A stretch of DNA of 45,449 bases from CAZGMC01 sp964526565 (GTDB taxonomy: Bacteria; Pseudomonadota; Alphaproteobacteria; DSM-16000; Inquilinaceae). The notes beneath the pieces are model-generated. The model searched no databases, was not told where the DNA came from, and worked only from the letters and a program-made list of their open reading frames with translations. The stretch's first letter is position 1. Each line of letters begins with the position of its first letter. The translations under genes and the position numbers were made by a program. The stretch lies in assembly GCA_964526565.1 (NCBI GenBank), contig CAZGMC010000022.1:1-45449 (forward strand). The letters are read 5' to 3'. This document shows, one piece after another, positions 18,048 through 26,243 of the stretch.

Positions 18048-18764
18048 ATGGGACGGGAACCGCAGAAAAGCGCCCCACAGGCCGGCAGCGGCCTCACCGC
18101 AGAGGACGTCGCCGCCTTCCTGACCGCACATCCCGATTTCCTGTCCCAGCATCCCGACCTGCTGCTGCACCAGACGCCGCCGCCGGCCGACCGCGGCGAC
18201 GGCGTGGTCGACCTGCGCTCGTTCATGGTCGAGCGGCTGCGCGCCGAGGTCGACCGGCTGAAGCGCAACCAGCACGCCCTGCTGCACACCGCCCGCGTCA
18301 ACCACAATCTCCGCAACCGGGTCCATGCCGCGGTGCTGTTCCTGCTGGAGGCGCCGACGCTGGAGCACCTGATCGAGACGGTGACCACCGACCTGGCGGT
18401 GCTGCTGGACGTCGACGCCAGCGCCCTGCTGGTCGAGTCCAACGGGTTCGACATCCCGCAGGTGCTGCGCTCGGGCGTGCGGGTGGTGGCGCCGGGCACG
18501 GTGCGGACGGTGCTGGACGGCCGGCCGGTGCGCATGGACGGCGCCATCCGCGGCGACGAGACGGTGTTCGGCCCGGCCGCCGGGCTGGTGCACAGCCAGG
18601 CGCTGGTCCGCCTGGACGTGTCGACCGAGACGCCGCCGTGCCTGCTGGCGCTGGGCAGCCGCAACCCGGAGATGTTCCACGCCGGCATGCGCACCGACCT
18701 GATGAGCTTCCTGGCCCGCGTCCTGGAACGCTGCATCCGCGCCTGGCTCGACCTGCCGGCCTGA
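18048..18764 (+). CDS. DUF484 family protein
   Basis: 238 aa. N-terminal DUF484 signature (VAAFLTAHPDFLSQHPDLLL), then a coiled segment (VERLRAEVDRLKRNQHALL) and a GAF-like C-terminal half (ALLVESNGFDIPQ, then LLALGSRNPEMFHAGM). In many proteobacteria this gene precedes xerC; here no recombinase follows and the next gene is on the other strand. Function not established. It probably shares a transcript with the transaldolase. Confidence 0.9.
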   Translation: MGREPQKSAPQAGSGLTAEDVAAFLTAHPDFLSQHPDLLLHQTPPPADRGDGVVDLRSFMVERLRAEVDRLKRNQHALLHTARVNHNLRNRVHAAVLFLLEAPTLEHLIETVTTDLAVLLDVDASALLVESNGFDIPQVLRSGVRVVAPGTVRTVLDGRPVRMDGAIRGDETVFGPAAGLVHSQALVRLDVSTETPPCLLALGSRNPEMFHAGMRTDLMSFLARVLERCIRAWLDLPA

Positions 18765-18832
18765 GGAGCGGACCGCCGCACCCGTCTCCGGCCGGACCTT
18801 TACAGACACCATCCAACGCGCCTCTGACCAAC

Positions 18833-18911
18833 CCGGCTTCAACGCTGTACCTGGCAATCTGCTTGAAGCCGGACTGGGCGATCATGCTGTCGCCCGGAAC
18901 GAGTGTTCCGG
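18833..18911. terminator. cluster of three inverted repeats between convergent genes
   Basis: Three stems lie between the convergent DUF484 and methyltransferase genes: CCGGCTTCAA (18833-18842) with TTGAAGCCGG (18863-18872); GGGCGA (18876) with TCGCCC (18890-18895); and CCGGAAC (18894-18900) with GTTCCGG (18905-18911) around a 4-nt loop. No U-run follows any of them, so if they terminate transcription it would be bidirectional and not the classical intrinsic form. Confidence 0.45.
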
Positions 18912-18945
18912 AAGGCTGCCTGGCGGTCTGGTGATGCCAGCGGCC

Positions 18946-19722
18946 CTACATCCGCCGGCAGTGGAGCAGATAGTTGCGGTTGATCCGGAAGCGGCGCCGC
19001 TGGTGCGGGGTCAGCAGGCGGCGGGAGGCGACCACCCTCGCCGGCAGGCCGGCCGCGGCCAGGCGGGCGGGCAGGTCGGCGCCGTAGATGCGGTAGTGGT
19101 AGGGGTGGCCGTAGGCGGCCAGGCGCGCCGCCGGCGTGTCCAGGGACGGGTCGGACAGGGTGTGCGGCAGGTGCGGGTCGCAGGGCACCAGCACGATCGC
19201 CGTACCACCGGGGCGCAGCACGCGGGCCAGTTCGGCAATCGCCGCGGCGTCGTCGGGGATGTGCTCCAGCACGTGGCTGGACAGCACCAGGTTGACCGAG
19301 GCCGTGGCCAGCGGCAGCGCCGTCAGGTCGGCCTGCAGGTCCGCCGCCGGGTTGAACCGGTCGACCGATACATACCGCAGGTTGGGCCGGGCGCGCAGCA
19401 GCACCTCCAGGCACGGCTCGGGCGCCGTGTGCAGCACGCCGAGGCGCCGGCCGAGCAGGCGGGTGCGGCGCGTCAGGTACAGCCACAGGAAGCGGTGGCG
19501 CTCGACCGAGCCGCAGCGCGGGCACTGGCTGTTGCGCCGGCCGCCCAGGCCGAACGGCAGGAAGCGCGCCGCCCGCGTGCCGCACAGCGGGCACTCCAGC
19601 ACGCCGCGGCCGACGCGCGCCTGGCGCCGCTGCCGGTAGAGCCGCTCGCGACGGTAGACATCGGCCTCGTCCAGGCCGCCGCGCGCGATCGCCGGCAGCA
19701 GTGCCTCCAGGCCGTGCAGCAT
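18946..19722 (-). CDS. class I SAM-dependent methyltransferase with Cys-rich N-terminus
   Basis: 258 aa. The N-terminal part contains two CxxC knuckles (CPLCGTR, about 44-50, and CPRCGS, about 67-72), likely a zinc ribbon. The Rossmann half follows: LEVLLRARPNLRYVSVDRFN, ALPLATASVNLVLSSHVLEH (Methyltransf_11-type motif) and LRPGGTAIVLVP. The C-terminus is basic (RRRFRINRNYLLHCRR). The acceptor is unknown; such zinc-ribbon methyltransferases are often found among sugar- or polymer-modifying enzymes. It reads the same way as msrA, 38 nt behind it, probably one operon. Confidence 0.82.
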   Translation of the reverse strand: MLHGLEALLPAIARGGLDEADVYRRERLYRQRRQARVGRGVLECPLCGTRAARFLPFGLGGRRNSQCPRCGSVERHRFLWLYLTRRTRLLGRRLGVLHTAPEPCLEVLLRARPNLRYVSVDRFNPAADLQADLTALPLATASVNLVLSSHVLEHIPDDAAAIAELARVLRPGGTAIVLVPCDPHLPHTLSDPSLDTPAARLAAYGHPYHYRIYGADLPARLAAAGLPARVVASRRLLTPHQRRRFRINRNYLLHCRRM

Positions 19723-19760
19723 GTCGCCCCGCCCCGCCCTGCCTCGCCCGGCCCGGCGCC

Positions 19761-20240
19761 CTACAGCCCGAACAGGCGCTGCAGGGCGCTGCCGCGCTTC
19801 TCCTCGTAGCGCTGGTGGTAGTCCTCGGCTGCGTAGAACGGTCCGGCGGGGACGATCTCGGTGGCGACCTCGCCGCGCACCCGGCCGGACTCCTGCAGCC
19901 GGTCCTTCATCGACTGCGCCGCCGCCTCCTGCTCCGGGTCGTGGACAAACACCGCCGACCGGTACTGCGAGCCCACATCGGGGCCCTGGCGGTTGCGCTG
20001 GGTCGGGTCGTGGATCGACCAGAAGGTCTCCAGCAGGTCCTCGTAGGAGACCTGCTCGGGGTCGTAGTCGACCTCCACCGCCTCGGCGTGGCCGGTGCGA
20101 TCGGTGCAGACCTGCTCGTAGGTGGGGTTCGGTACGTGGCCGCCGGTGTAGCCGACGCGGGCATCCGTGACGCCGGGCACCCGGCGGAACGCGGACTCCA
20201 CGCCCCAGAAGCAGCCGGCGGCAAAGGTGGCCTTGGCCAT
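19761..20240 (-). CDS. msrA: peptide-methionine (S)-S-oxide reductase
   Basis: 159 aa. Repairs methionine-S-sulfoxide in proteins. The catalytic cysteine is C10 in the invariant GCFWG motif, followed by GYTGGHVPNPTYEQVC and TGHAEAVEVDYDP (substrate-binding Glu/Asp region), then DPTQRNRQGPDVGSQYRSA. It ends shortly after the core without a C-terminal cysteine cluster, so recycling should use the cysteine at about 45 or an external thiol. The methyltransferase gene follows by 38 nt. Confidence 0.95.
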   Translation of the reverse strand: MAKATFAAGCFWGVESAFRRVPGVTDARVGYTGGHVPNPTYEQVCTDRTGHAEAVEVDYDPEQVSYEDLLETFWSIHDPTQRNRQGPDVGSQYRSAVFVHDPEQEAAAQSMKDRLQESGRVRGEVATEIVPAGPFYAAEDYHQRYEEKRGSALQRLFGL

Positions 20241-20681
20241 GTCGCGGTCTCTCCTCCCTCGACGCGCCCGGTTGATGTCGGGAATGGACGCGCGGGCAAT
20301 AAGGTGGGGCAGGCCGGGCGGCGGGTAAAGCCCCTGTTGGCGACTGTCGCAAGTCGCTCCCGTTTGGTGCGCCCCATAGGCAAGAGCGTCATCAAGCGCA
20401 CAATCATGTTACGACGAAAGGTGCCGCTGGGTACGCCAAGGCGAAGCCATGCAGGCTGCCACAGTCCTGGATGGATCCGGCATGGCGATCGCGACGGCGC
20501 GGATCGGTATATGAAGCTTTTTTTGCAGTGACGTCTTGGCCCGGCGGGCGGTAGTCTTCAGGTTTCGGATGCATCAGACAACCGCGGCGACCGGCCGCGA
20601 CACTTTTGGCCGGCCGAAAGCGTTGTTGTCCCTGTCACGCCCTGCTTCGGGGGCGACGGGCCCGGCCCGGCGCCTCCCCGG
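20241..20681. other. 441-nt intergenic region between msrA and the cation ATPase
   Basis: Divergent control region. I see no gene in it. GGATCCG (20473-20479) and CGGATC (20500-20505) form a stem 12 nt before a run of seven T (20518-20524), which could end a short leader or small RNA read on the plus strand. I could not match a known metal riboswitch (yybP-ykoY or others) by eye. Confidence 0.4.
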
Positions 20682-23600
20682 ATGGAGACGCCGGTGACCC
20701 CCACCCCTGGTTCCGCCCTGCGCACCCCTGGCGACCGTCCGCCCGAGTCCGCCGCCGACGAGAGCCGGCCGCACCGCTCCCTGCCGGCGCCGGTCGCCAA
20801 TCCGGCACAGCCCCCGGCCGAACCCGCCGCCGCGACGCAACGCTCTGTGGCCGGCGTCGTCGTGCTGCACGGCGAGGTGCCGGGACGGCTGCGCCTGCGC
20901 GTCGAGGGGCTCAAGCGCTCGGCTGCATGCAAGCGCTCGCTGGAGGACGGCCTGCCGGCGGTGCCCGGCGTGCGCTGCTGCCAGGCCAGCATCTGGACCG
21001 GCACGGTGCTGGTCCACTTCGACCCCGACACGCCGATCGAGCGGGTCATCGCCGCCGTCGCCCGCACCGCGCCGGCGGCGGCGGCCAATTCCGGCCCCGG
21101 CCCCGGCCCCGGCCCCTGGGCCGGGGCTGCGCGACCGGACCGGGAGCGCCGCCGCCGCAGTGACGAGCAGCGCGGGCGCCGGGTCGCGCCGGCGACACCG
21201 CCGGCCCTGCCCGGCCAGGCCGGGCCGCCCTGGCACACCTGGGATGGCGACGCGGTGCTGCGCCGGTTCGAGGCCGACCTGTCGCACGGGTTGACGGCCG
21301 AGGCCGCCGCCGAGCGCCTGCGCCGCTGCGGCCCCAACGCCCAGCCGCCGCCCGTGCGGCCGTCGCGCTTCGCCCTGCTGCTGGAGCAGTTCGCGACGTG
21401 GCCGGTCGGACTGCTGGCGGTCTCGGCGGCGGTGTCGGTGGCCACCGGCGGCATCATCGACGCCATCGCCATCATGGGCATCGTCGCCATCAATGCCGGC
21501 ATCGGCTACGTCACCGAGACGCAGACCGAGCGGACCATCCGCAGCCTGGCCGGCCCGACCTCGTACCCGATCAAGGTGCGCCGCGACGGCGACGTGCGCG
21601 AGGTCGACGTGGCATCGGTGGTGCCGGGCGACATCCTGGTGCTGCAGCCGGGCGGGCGCGTCGCCGCCGATGCCCGCATCGTCATGGCCCGCAATCTGAG
21701 CATCGACGAGTCGGCGCTGACCGGCGAGAGCGTGCCGGCCGACAAGCTGCCGGCCCGCCTGGAGCGCGCCGATGCGCCGCTGGGCGACCGGCACAACATG
21801 GCCTATCGCGGCACCGTCACCACCGGCGGCTTCGGCCTGGCGGTCACGGTGGCCACCGGGCCGCACACCGAGATCAGCCAGGTCGAGCGCCTGGCCGGCG
21901 AGACCGAGGCGCCGCAGACACCGATGCAGCGCCAGCTCGGCCGGCTCGGCACCCAGCTCGCCCTGCTCAGTGGCGGCGTCTGCGCCGGTGTGTTCGTGCT
22001 CGGCCTGCTGCGCAGCTTCGGCCTGGTGCAGATGCTCAAGGAGTCGATCGCCCTGGCCGTGGCGGCGGTGCCCGAGGGCCTGCCGGCCATGGCGACGACG
22101 ACGCTGGCGCTCGGCATCCGCGACATGCGCCGCCACGGCGTGCTGATCCGCCGCCTCGACGCCATCGAGACCCTGGGTGCGATCGAGGTGCTGTGCCTGG
22201 ACAAGACCGGCACCCTGACCCGCAACCGCATGACCGTGGTCGCGATCCACGCCGGCATGGCCCGCTACCGCGTCGACGACGGCCACATCGAGCCGGAGCA
22301 CGGCGCCAGCCAGGGCGGCCCCGGCGCGGTGCACCGGCTGATCGAGATTGCCGCACTGTGCAACGAGGCCGAGCTGGTCGAGGGGCCGGAAGGGCCGGTC
22401 GTGGCCGGCTCGGCCACCGAGGGGGCGCTGGTGCGGCTGGCGCTTGACACCGGCGTCGATGTCGCGTCGCTGCGCCGCTCGCTGCCGCGCCGCCGGATCA
22501 GCTACCGCGCCGAGGGCCGCCGCTTCATGTCGACCAGCCATGCGCTGGACGACGGCCGCGTGCTGGTCGCCGTCAAGGGCAGCCCGCAGGAGGTGCTGGA
22601 CCGCTGCCAGATCCATGCCCGCGGCGGCGAGCACTGCCCGCTGACCGCCGACGACCGCGAGGCGATTGCCCGGGCCAACGAGCACATGGCCCAGCAGGCG
22701 CTGCGCGTGCTCGGCTGCGCCTTCGCCGAGGTGGCGGCGGCCGACGACGGCGAGCACGAGCCGGACGAACTGGTCTGGCTCGGCCTGATCGGCATGGCCG
22801 ACCCGGTGCGCCCCGGCGTGCGCGAGGTGATCGGCGAGTTCCAGCGAGCCGGCATCGACACCATGATGATCACCGGCGACCAGTCCGCCACCGCCTATGC
22901 CATCGCCCGCGACCTCGACCTCAGCCAGGGCCGCTCGGTGGAGATCCTCGACTCGGCCGACCTGGAGCGGATCGACCCGGAGGTGCTCAAGGCGCTGGCG
23001 GTGCGCGCCAACGTGTTCGCCCGCGTCACGCCGTTCCACAAGTTGCGCATCGTCCAGGCGCTGCAGCGCGGCGGCCGCGTCGTCGCCATGACCGGCGACG
23101 GCATCAACGACGGCCCGGCGCTGAAGGCGGCCGACGTCGGCGTCGCCATGGGTCGCGGCGGCACCGACGTGGCCCGCGACATCGCCGACGTGGTGCTGGA
23201 GGACGACGACCTGGCGACCATGGCCACGGCGATCGCCCGCGGCCGCAGCATCTACGGCAACACGCGCAAGGCCATCCACTTCCTGCTGGCGACCAATCTG
23301 AGCGAGATCCTGATGGTGCTGGGCGCCACGGCGCTGGGTGTCGGCCAGGTGCTGTCGCCGATGCAGCTGCTGTGGATCAACCTGATCAGCGACGTGTTCC
23401 CGGCCCTGGCCCTGGCCCTGGAGCCGCCGGAGCCGGACATCATGCGCCAGCCGCCGCGCGATCCGGACGAGCAGATCCTGTCCAGCAAGGACTTCCGCCG
23501 GCTGGGTGTGGAGGCCACGGTGCTGACGGCGGGGCCGCTGGCCGCCTATGGCCTGGCCGCGGCGCGCTATGGACCCGGACCGCTGGCCGGGACGATCGCC

Positions 23601-23972
23601 TTCAACAGCCTGGTCACCGCGCAGATGCTGCACGCCGTGACGTCGCGCTCGGAGTACCACACGATCCTGTTCGACCGCGAACGGCTGCCGCCCAACCCGT
23701 ACCTGCGGACGGCCCTGCTCGGCTCGTTCGCCGCCCAGGGCGCGGTGCTGACGCTGCCGCCGCTGCAACGGCTCCTGGGTACGGTGCCGCTGGGGCCGGC
23801 CGACCTGGCCCTGACCGCCGGGGCCGGCGTGCTGCCTTTCGCCGTCAACGAGCTGATCCGGGTCTGGCGGCGCCAGCGCACCGGCAGCCACCAGTCGGCC
23901 GGCCGGCCACACGACGACCGCCCGGACCAGCACCCGGACGGCGGCAACGGCGATCCCGGCGAAGGGGAGTAG
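20682..23972 (+). CDS. P2-type cation-transporting ATPase with N-terminal HMA_2-like domain
   Basis: 1096 aa. Residues 1-55 are a Pro/Ala-rich lead. About 57-130 is an HMA_2-like fold (VLHGEVPGRLRLRVEGLKRS) without CxxC, then a linker and the P2 ATPase N-terminal domain (about 185-230). Catalytic motifs: TGES 347-350, PEGLP 464-468, phosphorylated D507 in DKTGTLT, TGDGIND 804-810. Residues that bind Ca2+ in SERCA site II have counterparts: E465, N872 and E875 (NLSE), N900 and D904 (NLISD). It should therefore export Ca2+ or a similar divalent ion; there is no CPx motif of heavy-metal pumps. The ribosome-binding site is weak. It is 5 nt from the MAT-like gene. Confidence 0.93.
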   Translation: METPVTPTPGSALRTPGDRPPESAADESRPHRSLPAPVANPAQPPAEPAAATQRSVAGVVVLHGEVPGRLRLRVEGLKRSAACKRSLEDGLPAVPGVRCCQASIWTGTVLVHFDPDTPIERVIAAVARTAPAAAANSGPGPGPGPWAGAARPDRERRRRSDEQRGRRVAPATPPALPGQAGPPWHTWDGDAVLRRFEADLSHGLTAEAAAERLRRCGPNAQPPPVRPSRFALLLEQFATWPVGLLAVSAAVSVATGGIIDAIAIMGIVAINAGIGYVTETQTERTIRSLAGPTSYPIKVRRDGDVREVDVASVVPGDILVLQPGGRVAADARIVMARNLSIDESALTGESVPADKLPARLERADAPLGDRHNMAYRGTVTTGGFGLAVTVATGPHTEISQVERLAGETEAPQTPMQRQLGRLGTQLALLSGGVCAGVFVLGLLRSFGLVQMLKESIALAVAAVPEGLPAMATTTLALGIRDMRRHGVLIRRLDAIETLGAIEVLCLDKTGTLTRNRMTVVAIHAGMARYRVDDGHIEPEHGASQGGPGAVHRLIEIAALCNEAELVEGPEGPVVAGSATEGALVRLALDTGVDVASLRRSLPRRRISYRAEGRRFMSTSHALDDGRVLVAVKGSPQEVLDRCQIHARGGEHCPLTADDREAIARANEHMAQQALRVLGCAFAEVAAADDGEHEPDELVWLGLIGMADPVRPGVREVIGEFQRAGIDTMMITGDQSATAYAIARDLDLSQGRSVEILDSADLERIDPEVLKALAVRANVFARVTPFHKLRIVQALQRGGRVVAMTGDGINDGPALKAADVGVAMGRGGTDVARDIADVVLEDDDLATMATAIARGRSIYGNTRKAIHFLLATNLSEILMVLGATALGVGQVLSPMQLLWINLISDVFPALALALEPPEPDIMRQPPRDPDEQILSSKDFRRLGVEATVLTAGPLAAYGLAAARYGPGPLAGTIAFNSLVTAQMLHAVTSRSEYHTILFDRERLPPNPYLRTALLGSFAAQGAVLTLPPLQRLLGTVPLGPADLALTAGAGVLPFAVNELIRVWRRQRTGSHQSAGRPHDDRPDQHPDGGNGDPGEGE

Positions 23973-23977
23973 GACCC

Positions 23978-25168
23978 ATGCTGCAGGACTTCGTGTTCAC
24001 GTCGGAGTCGGTCACGGAGGGGCACCCGGACAAGCTCTGCGACCAGATCAGCGACACCATCGTCGACCACTGCCTGCGCGAGGACCGCCACGCCCGCGTC
24101 ATCGCCGAGTGCGCCGTGTCCACCGGCGTCGTGTTCATCGCCGCCCGCTTCGCCACCACGGCGGTGGTCGACGTGGCCCAGGTGGCGCGGCAGGTGATCC
24201 GTCGCATCGGCTATCTCCGCGACGACTTCAACGCCAGGACCTGCAGCGTCATGACCAGCCTCAACGAGCTGCCCTGGGACCACTTCCAGCGCCTCGACGA
24301 GGAGCACATGAGCGACGCGGAGATCGACGCCGTCGCCGCGAGCAACCAGGCCACGGTGTTCGGCTTCGCCTGCACCCAGACGGCGGCGCTGATGCCGCTG
24401 CCGATCTGGCTGGCGCACAAACTGGCGCGGCGCATGAGCACCGCCCGGCTGACGCGGCGCCTGGCCTATCTGGACCCGGACGGGCAGGTGCAGGTGGCGG
24501 TGGAGTTCCGTGGCCGCCGGCCGCACCGCATCCACTCGCTGACGCTGCTGTCGGCGCTAGACGAGCGGGCGGCGCCGGACGCGGCGCGGCTGCGCGACGA
24601 TGTCCAGACCCACGTCATCGAGCCGGCCTTCCACGACGAGCCGGTGCGGCCCGACGGCGACACCAACCTGGTGATCAATCCCGGCGACGCCTTCCTGGTC
24701 GGCGGGCCGTCGGTGCACGCCGGGCTGACCGGGCGCAAGACCGCCATCGACACCTACGGTGCCTATTCCCGCTTCAGCGGCGCGGCACTGAGCGGCAAGG
24801 ATCCGTCGCGCGTCGACCGCGTCGGGCCCTATGCCGCCCGCCACGCCGCCAAGATGGTTGTCGCCGCCGGGCTGGCCGATGAGTGCGAGGTGCAGCTCAG
24901 CTACTCGATCGGCCGGGCGCGGCCGGTCAGCCTGCAGGTGGAGACCTACGGCACCGGCATCGTCGACGAGGCCGAGATCGCCAAGCGGCTGCAGCGCCAT
25001 TTCGACTTCCGGCCGGCGGCGATCGTCCGGGCCTACGGGCTGCGTCGGCTGCCCGCCCAGGCGCGGCGCGGGTTCTATGCGCGGCTGGCCGCCTACGGCC
25101 ATGTCGGCCGCATGGATGTGGGCCTGCCATGGGAACGCACCGACGGTGCCGCGGCACTGCACCACTAG
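23978..25168 (+). CDS. methionine adenosyltransferase (MetK)-like protein with altered methionine site
   Basis: 396 aa, full-length MAT fold: FTSESVTEGHPDKLCDQISD, LTGRKTAIDTYG, SGKDPSRVDR, YGHVGR. Compared with the E. coli enzyme from memory (its UniProt numbers first), retained: H15>H16, D17>D18, E43>E44, R245/K246>R253/K254, K266>K274. Replaced: E56>R57, Q99>E97, D119>N123 (GAGDQG reads AASNQA), K166>Q170, R230>A238, D239>H247, K270>R278. The positions known to contact methionine are almost all changed while triphosphate-handling ones remain. It is unlikely to be the housekeeping SAM synthetase. Strong AAGGGGAG before the ATG, 5 nt after the ATPase stop, so co-expressed with the pump. Confidence 0.85.
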   Translation: MLQDFVFTSESVTEGHPDKLCDQISDTIVDHCLREDRHARVIAECAVSTGVVFIAARFATTAVVDVAQVARQVIRRIGYLRDDFNARTCSVMTSLNELPWDHFQRLDEEHMSDAEIDAVAASNQATVFGFACTQTAALMPLPIWLAHKLARRMSTARLTRRLAYLDPDGQVQVAVEFRGRRPHRIHSLTLLSALDERAAPDAARLRDDVQTHVIEPAFHDEPVRPDGDTNLVINPGDAFLVGGPSVHAGLTGRKTAIDTYGAYSRFSGAALSGKDPSRVDRVGPYAARHAAKMVVAAGLADECEVQLSYSIGRARPVSLQVETYGTGIVDEAEIAKRLQRHFDFRPAAIVRAYGLRRLPAQARRGFYARLAAYGHVGRMDVGLPWERTDGAAALHH

Positions 25169-25192
25169 GCAGGTGCAGCGCGGCCGCGCCAC

Positions 25193-25237
25193 CAGGCCCG
25201 TCAGGCCCACCAGGCCCGTCAGGCCCATCAGGCCCGT
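25193..25237. repeat. 9/18-bp GC-rich tandem repeat (5 x 9)
   Basis: Five contiguous units of CAGGCCC followed by GT, AC, GT, AT, GT, giving an 18-bp super-period. It fills the space between the convergent MAT-like and HMA_2-like genes and ends on the stop codon of the latter. Confidence 0.9.
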
Positions 25238-25611
25238 CAGACCAGGGCGCCGATGACGGCGACGGCAGAGCGTTCCAGCAGCTTTTCGACGACGAAGCCC
25301 ACGGCCGCCTTGCCGATCTCGTCGCCGAGGCGGTCGGCCTGTTGCGAGAAATAGTCCTGCGGGCGGTCCAGCACCACGTCGCCGTTGACGTAGCCGGCGC
25401 CGCGCAACGTCTCGATCAGGGCGGCGCCGGTGGTGGCCGCGGGATCATAGGTGACGGTGACGCTGCCGGTCAGCCGGGCGATGTCCACCGACAGCACACC
25501 CTGGCTGCCTTCCAGCAGCCGGCGGACGACGACCCCCTTGGCCTCGTTGCGCTTGATCGCCGCGAGCCGCACCCGCAGGCGGCCGGGGATATGATGAAGG
25601 TACAGGGTCAT
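25237..25611 (-). CDS. small HMA_2-like domain protein
   Basis: 124 aa. MTLYLHHIPGRLRVRLAAIK, then GVLSVDIARLTGSVTVTYDP and ALIETLRGAGYV follow the beta-alpha-beta-beta-alpha-beta HMA plan, but there is no CxxC pair. The C-terminal 40 residues (IGKAAVGFVVEKLLERSAVA) look amphipathic or membrane-associated. The same H..PGR.R.R signature occurs in the ATPase N-terminus and in the protein at 25755-26243. Likely a soluble or peripheral partner of the ATPase (inference). The Shine-Dalgarno is weak. 143 nt separate it from the upstream gene. Confidence 0.8.
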   Translation of the reverse strand: MTLYLHHIPGRLRVRLAAIKRNEAKGVVVRRLLEGSQGVLSVDIARLTGSVTVTYDPAATTGAALIETLRGAGYVNGDVVLDRPQDYFSQQADRLGDEIGKAAVGFVVEKLLERSAVAVIGALV

Positions 25612-25754
25612 GGGGCCACTGCCGCAAATTGATGGCGCTCACGCCACCGGCAGTTACCCAAGTTCTGTTAAGAGGTTATGACGGATTAGTGATTCTTCGC
25701 CTTCACCCGAAATGGTTTTGCGGGCGGCATGGTCCTGCGGCCGGACCGGCCACT

Positions 25755-26243
25755 TCATCCGTCGTCGCGGCGCCCGACCCGTTCCAGCAGGACGATCGAT
25801 GCGGCGTACCAGAAAAACGTGATTGCGGGCACGGTGATGTTGCCACGCGCCAGCTGGACCAGCCCCAGAATGAACAGCCCCAGCACGGCCGAGCCGCCCA
25901 GGCCAAGCGCGCCGCCGGTCTGCCGCCGCAGGAACGTATCGGCGGCGAAGCCGCAGGCGCGGGCCCGGTCGTCCACCTCCGGTATGGCCGCCGGCACCGG
26001 CGTGCGCACTGCGAACAGCCCGGCCGCCTCGGCCGCCGCCGCGAGTTCCGGCCACGACCGACTGTGGCGGATCAGCATGCTGCCAAGACGGGGGTTGACC
26101 TCGACGCCGTCAACCCCGTCAATCTCGCGCAGGCTGGCTGCAGTCTCGTGGAAAAACGCCTCGTCCCGCCGCTGCGCCGGGAAACGCAAGCGCACGCGCC
26201 CCGGCGCCTGATGCGTGACGTGCGCCTGGGCCCGCTCAGCCAC
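25755..26243 (-). CDS. HMA_2-like domain protein with two membrane segments
   Basis: 162 aa from a GTG start. The N-terminal HMA_2-like domain (HVTHQAPGRVRLRFPAQRRD, then GVEVNPRLGSMLIRH) lacks CxxC. The C-terminal half holds two hydrophobic segments (GLGGSAVLGLFILGLVQLA and AITFFWYAASIVLL). The start is uncertain: the GTG at 26243 overlaps the DUF5132 gene by 8 nt and gives the family N-terminus; in-frame ATGs further up would overlap by about 50 nt or more. Coupled to the DUF5132 gene. Likely a membrane anchor or scaffold in the ATPase cluster (inference). Confidence 0.75.
   Translation of the reverse strand: MAERAQAHVTHQAPGRVRLRFPAQRRDEAFFHETAASLREIDGVDGVEVNPRLGSMLIRHSRSWPELAAAAEAAGLFAVRTPVPAAIPEVDDRARACGFAADTFLRRQTGGALGLGGSAVLGLFILGLVQLARGNITVPAITFFWYAASIVLLERVGRRDDG

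Noticed and set aside
20430..20500. Possible c-di-GMP (GEMM-I) riboswitch-like stretch (GAAAGG ... ACGCCAAGGCGAAGCC)
   Set aside because: The pairing needed for the first helix is absent and the conserved CAAACC block is not there. The resemblance is partial only.
20473..20524. Intrinsic terminator with a seven-T run
   Set aside because: The stem is 6 bp with a 20-nt loop and is 12 nt from the T-run, and no plus-strand gene lies upstream. Kept only as a note under the intergenic region.
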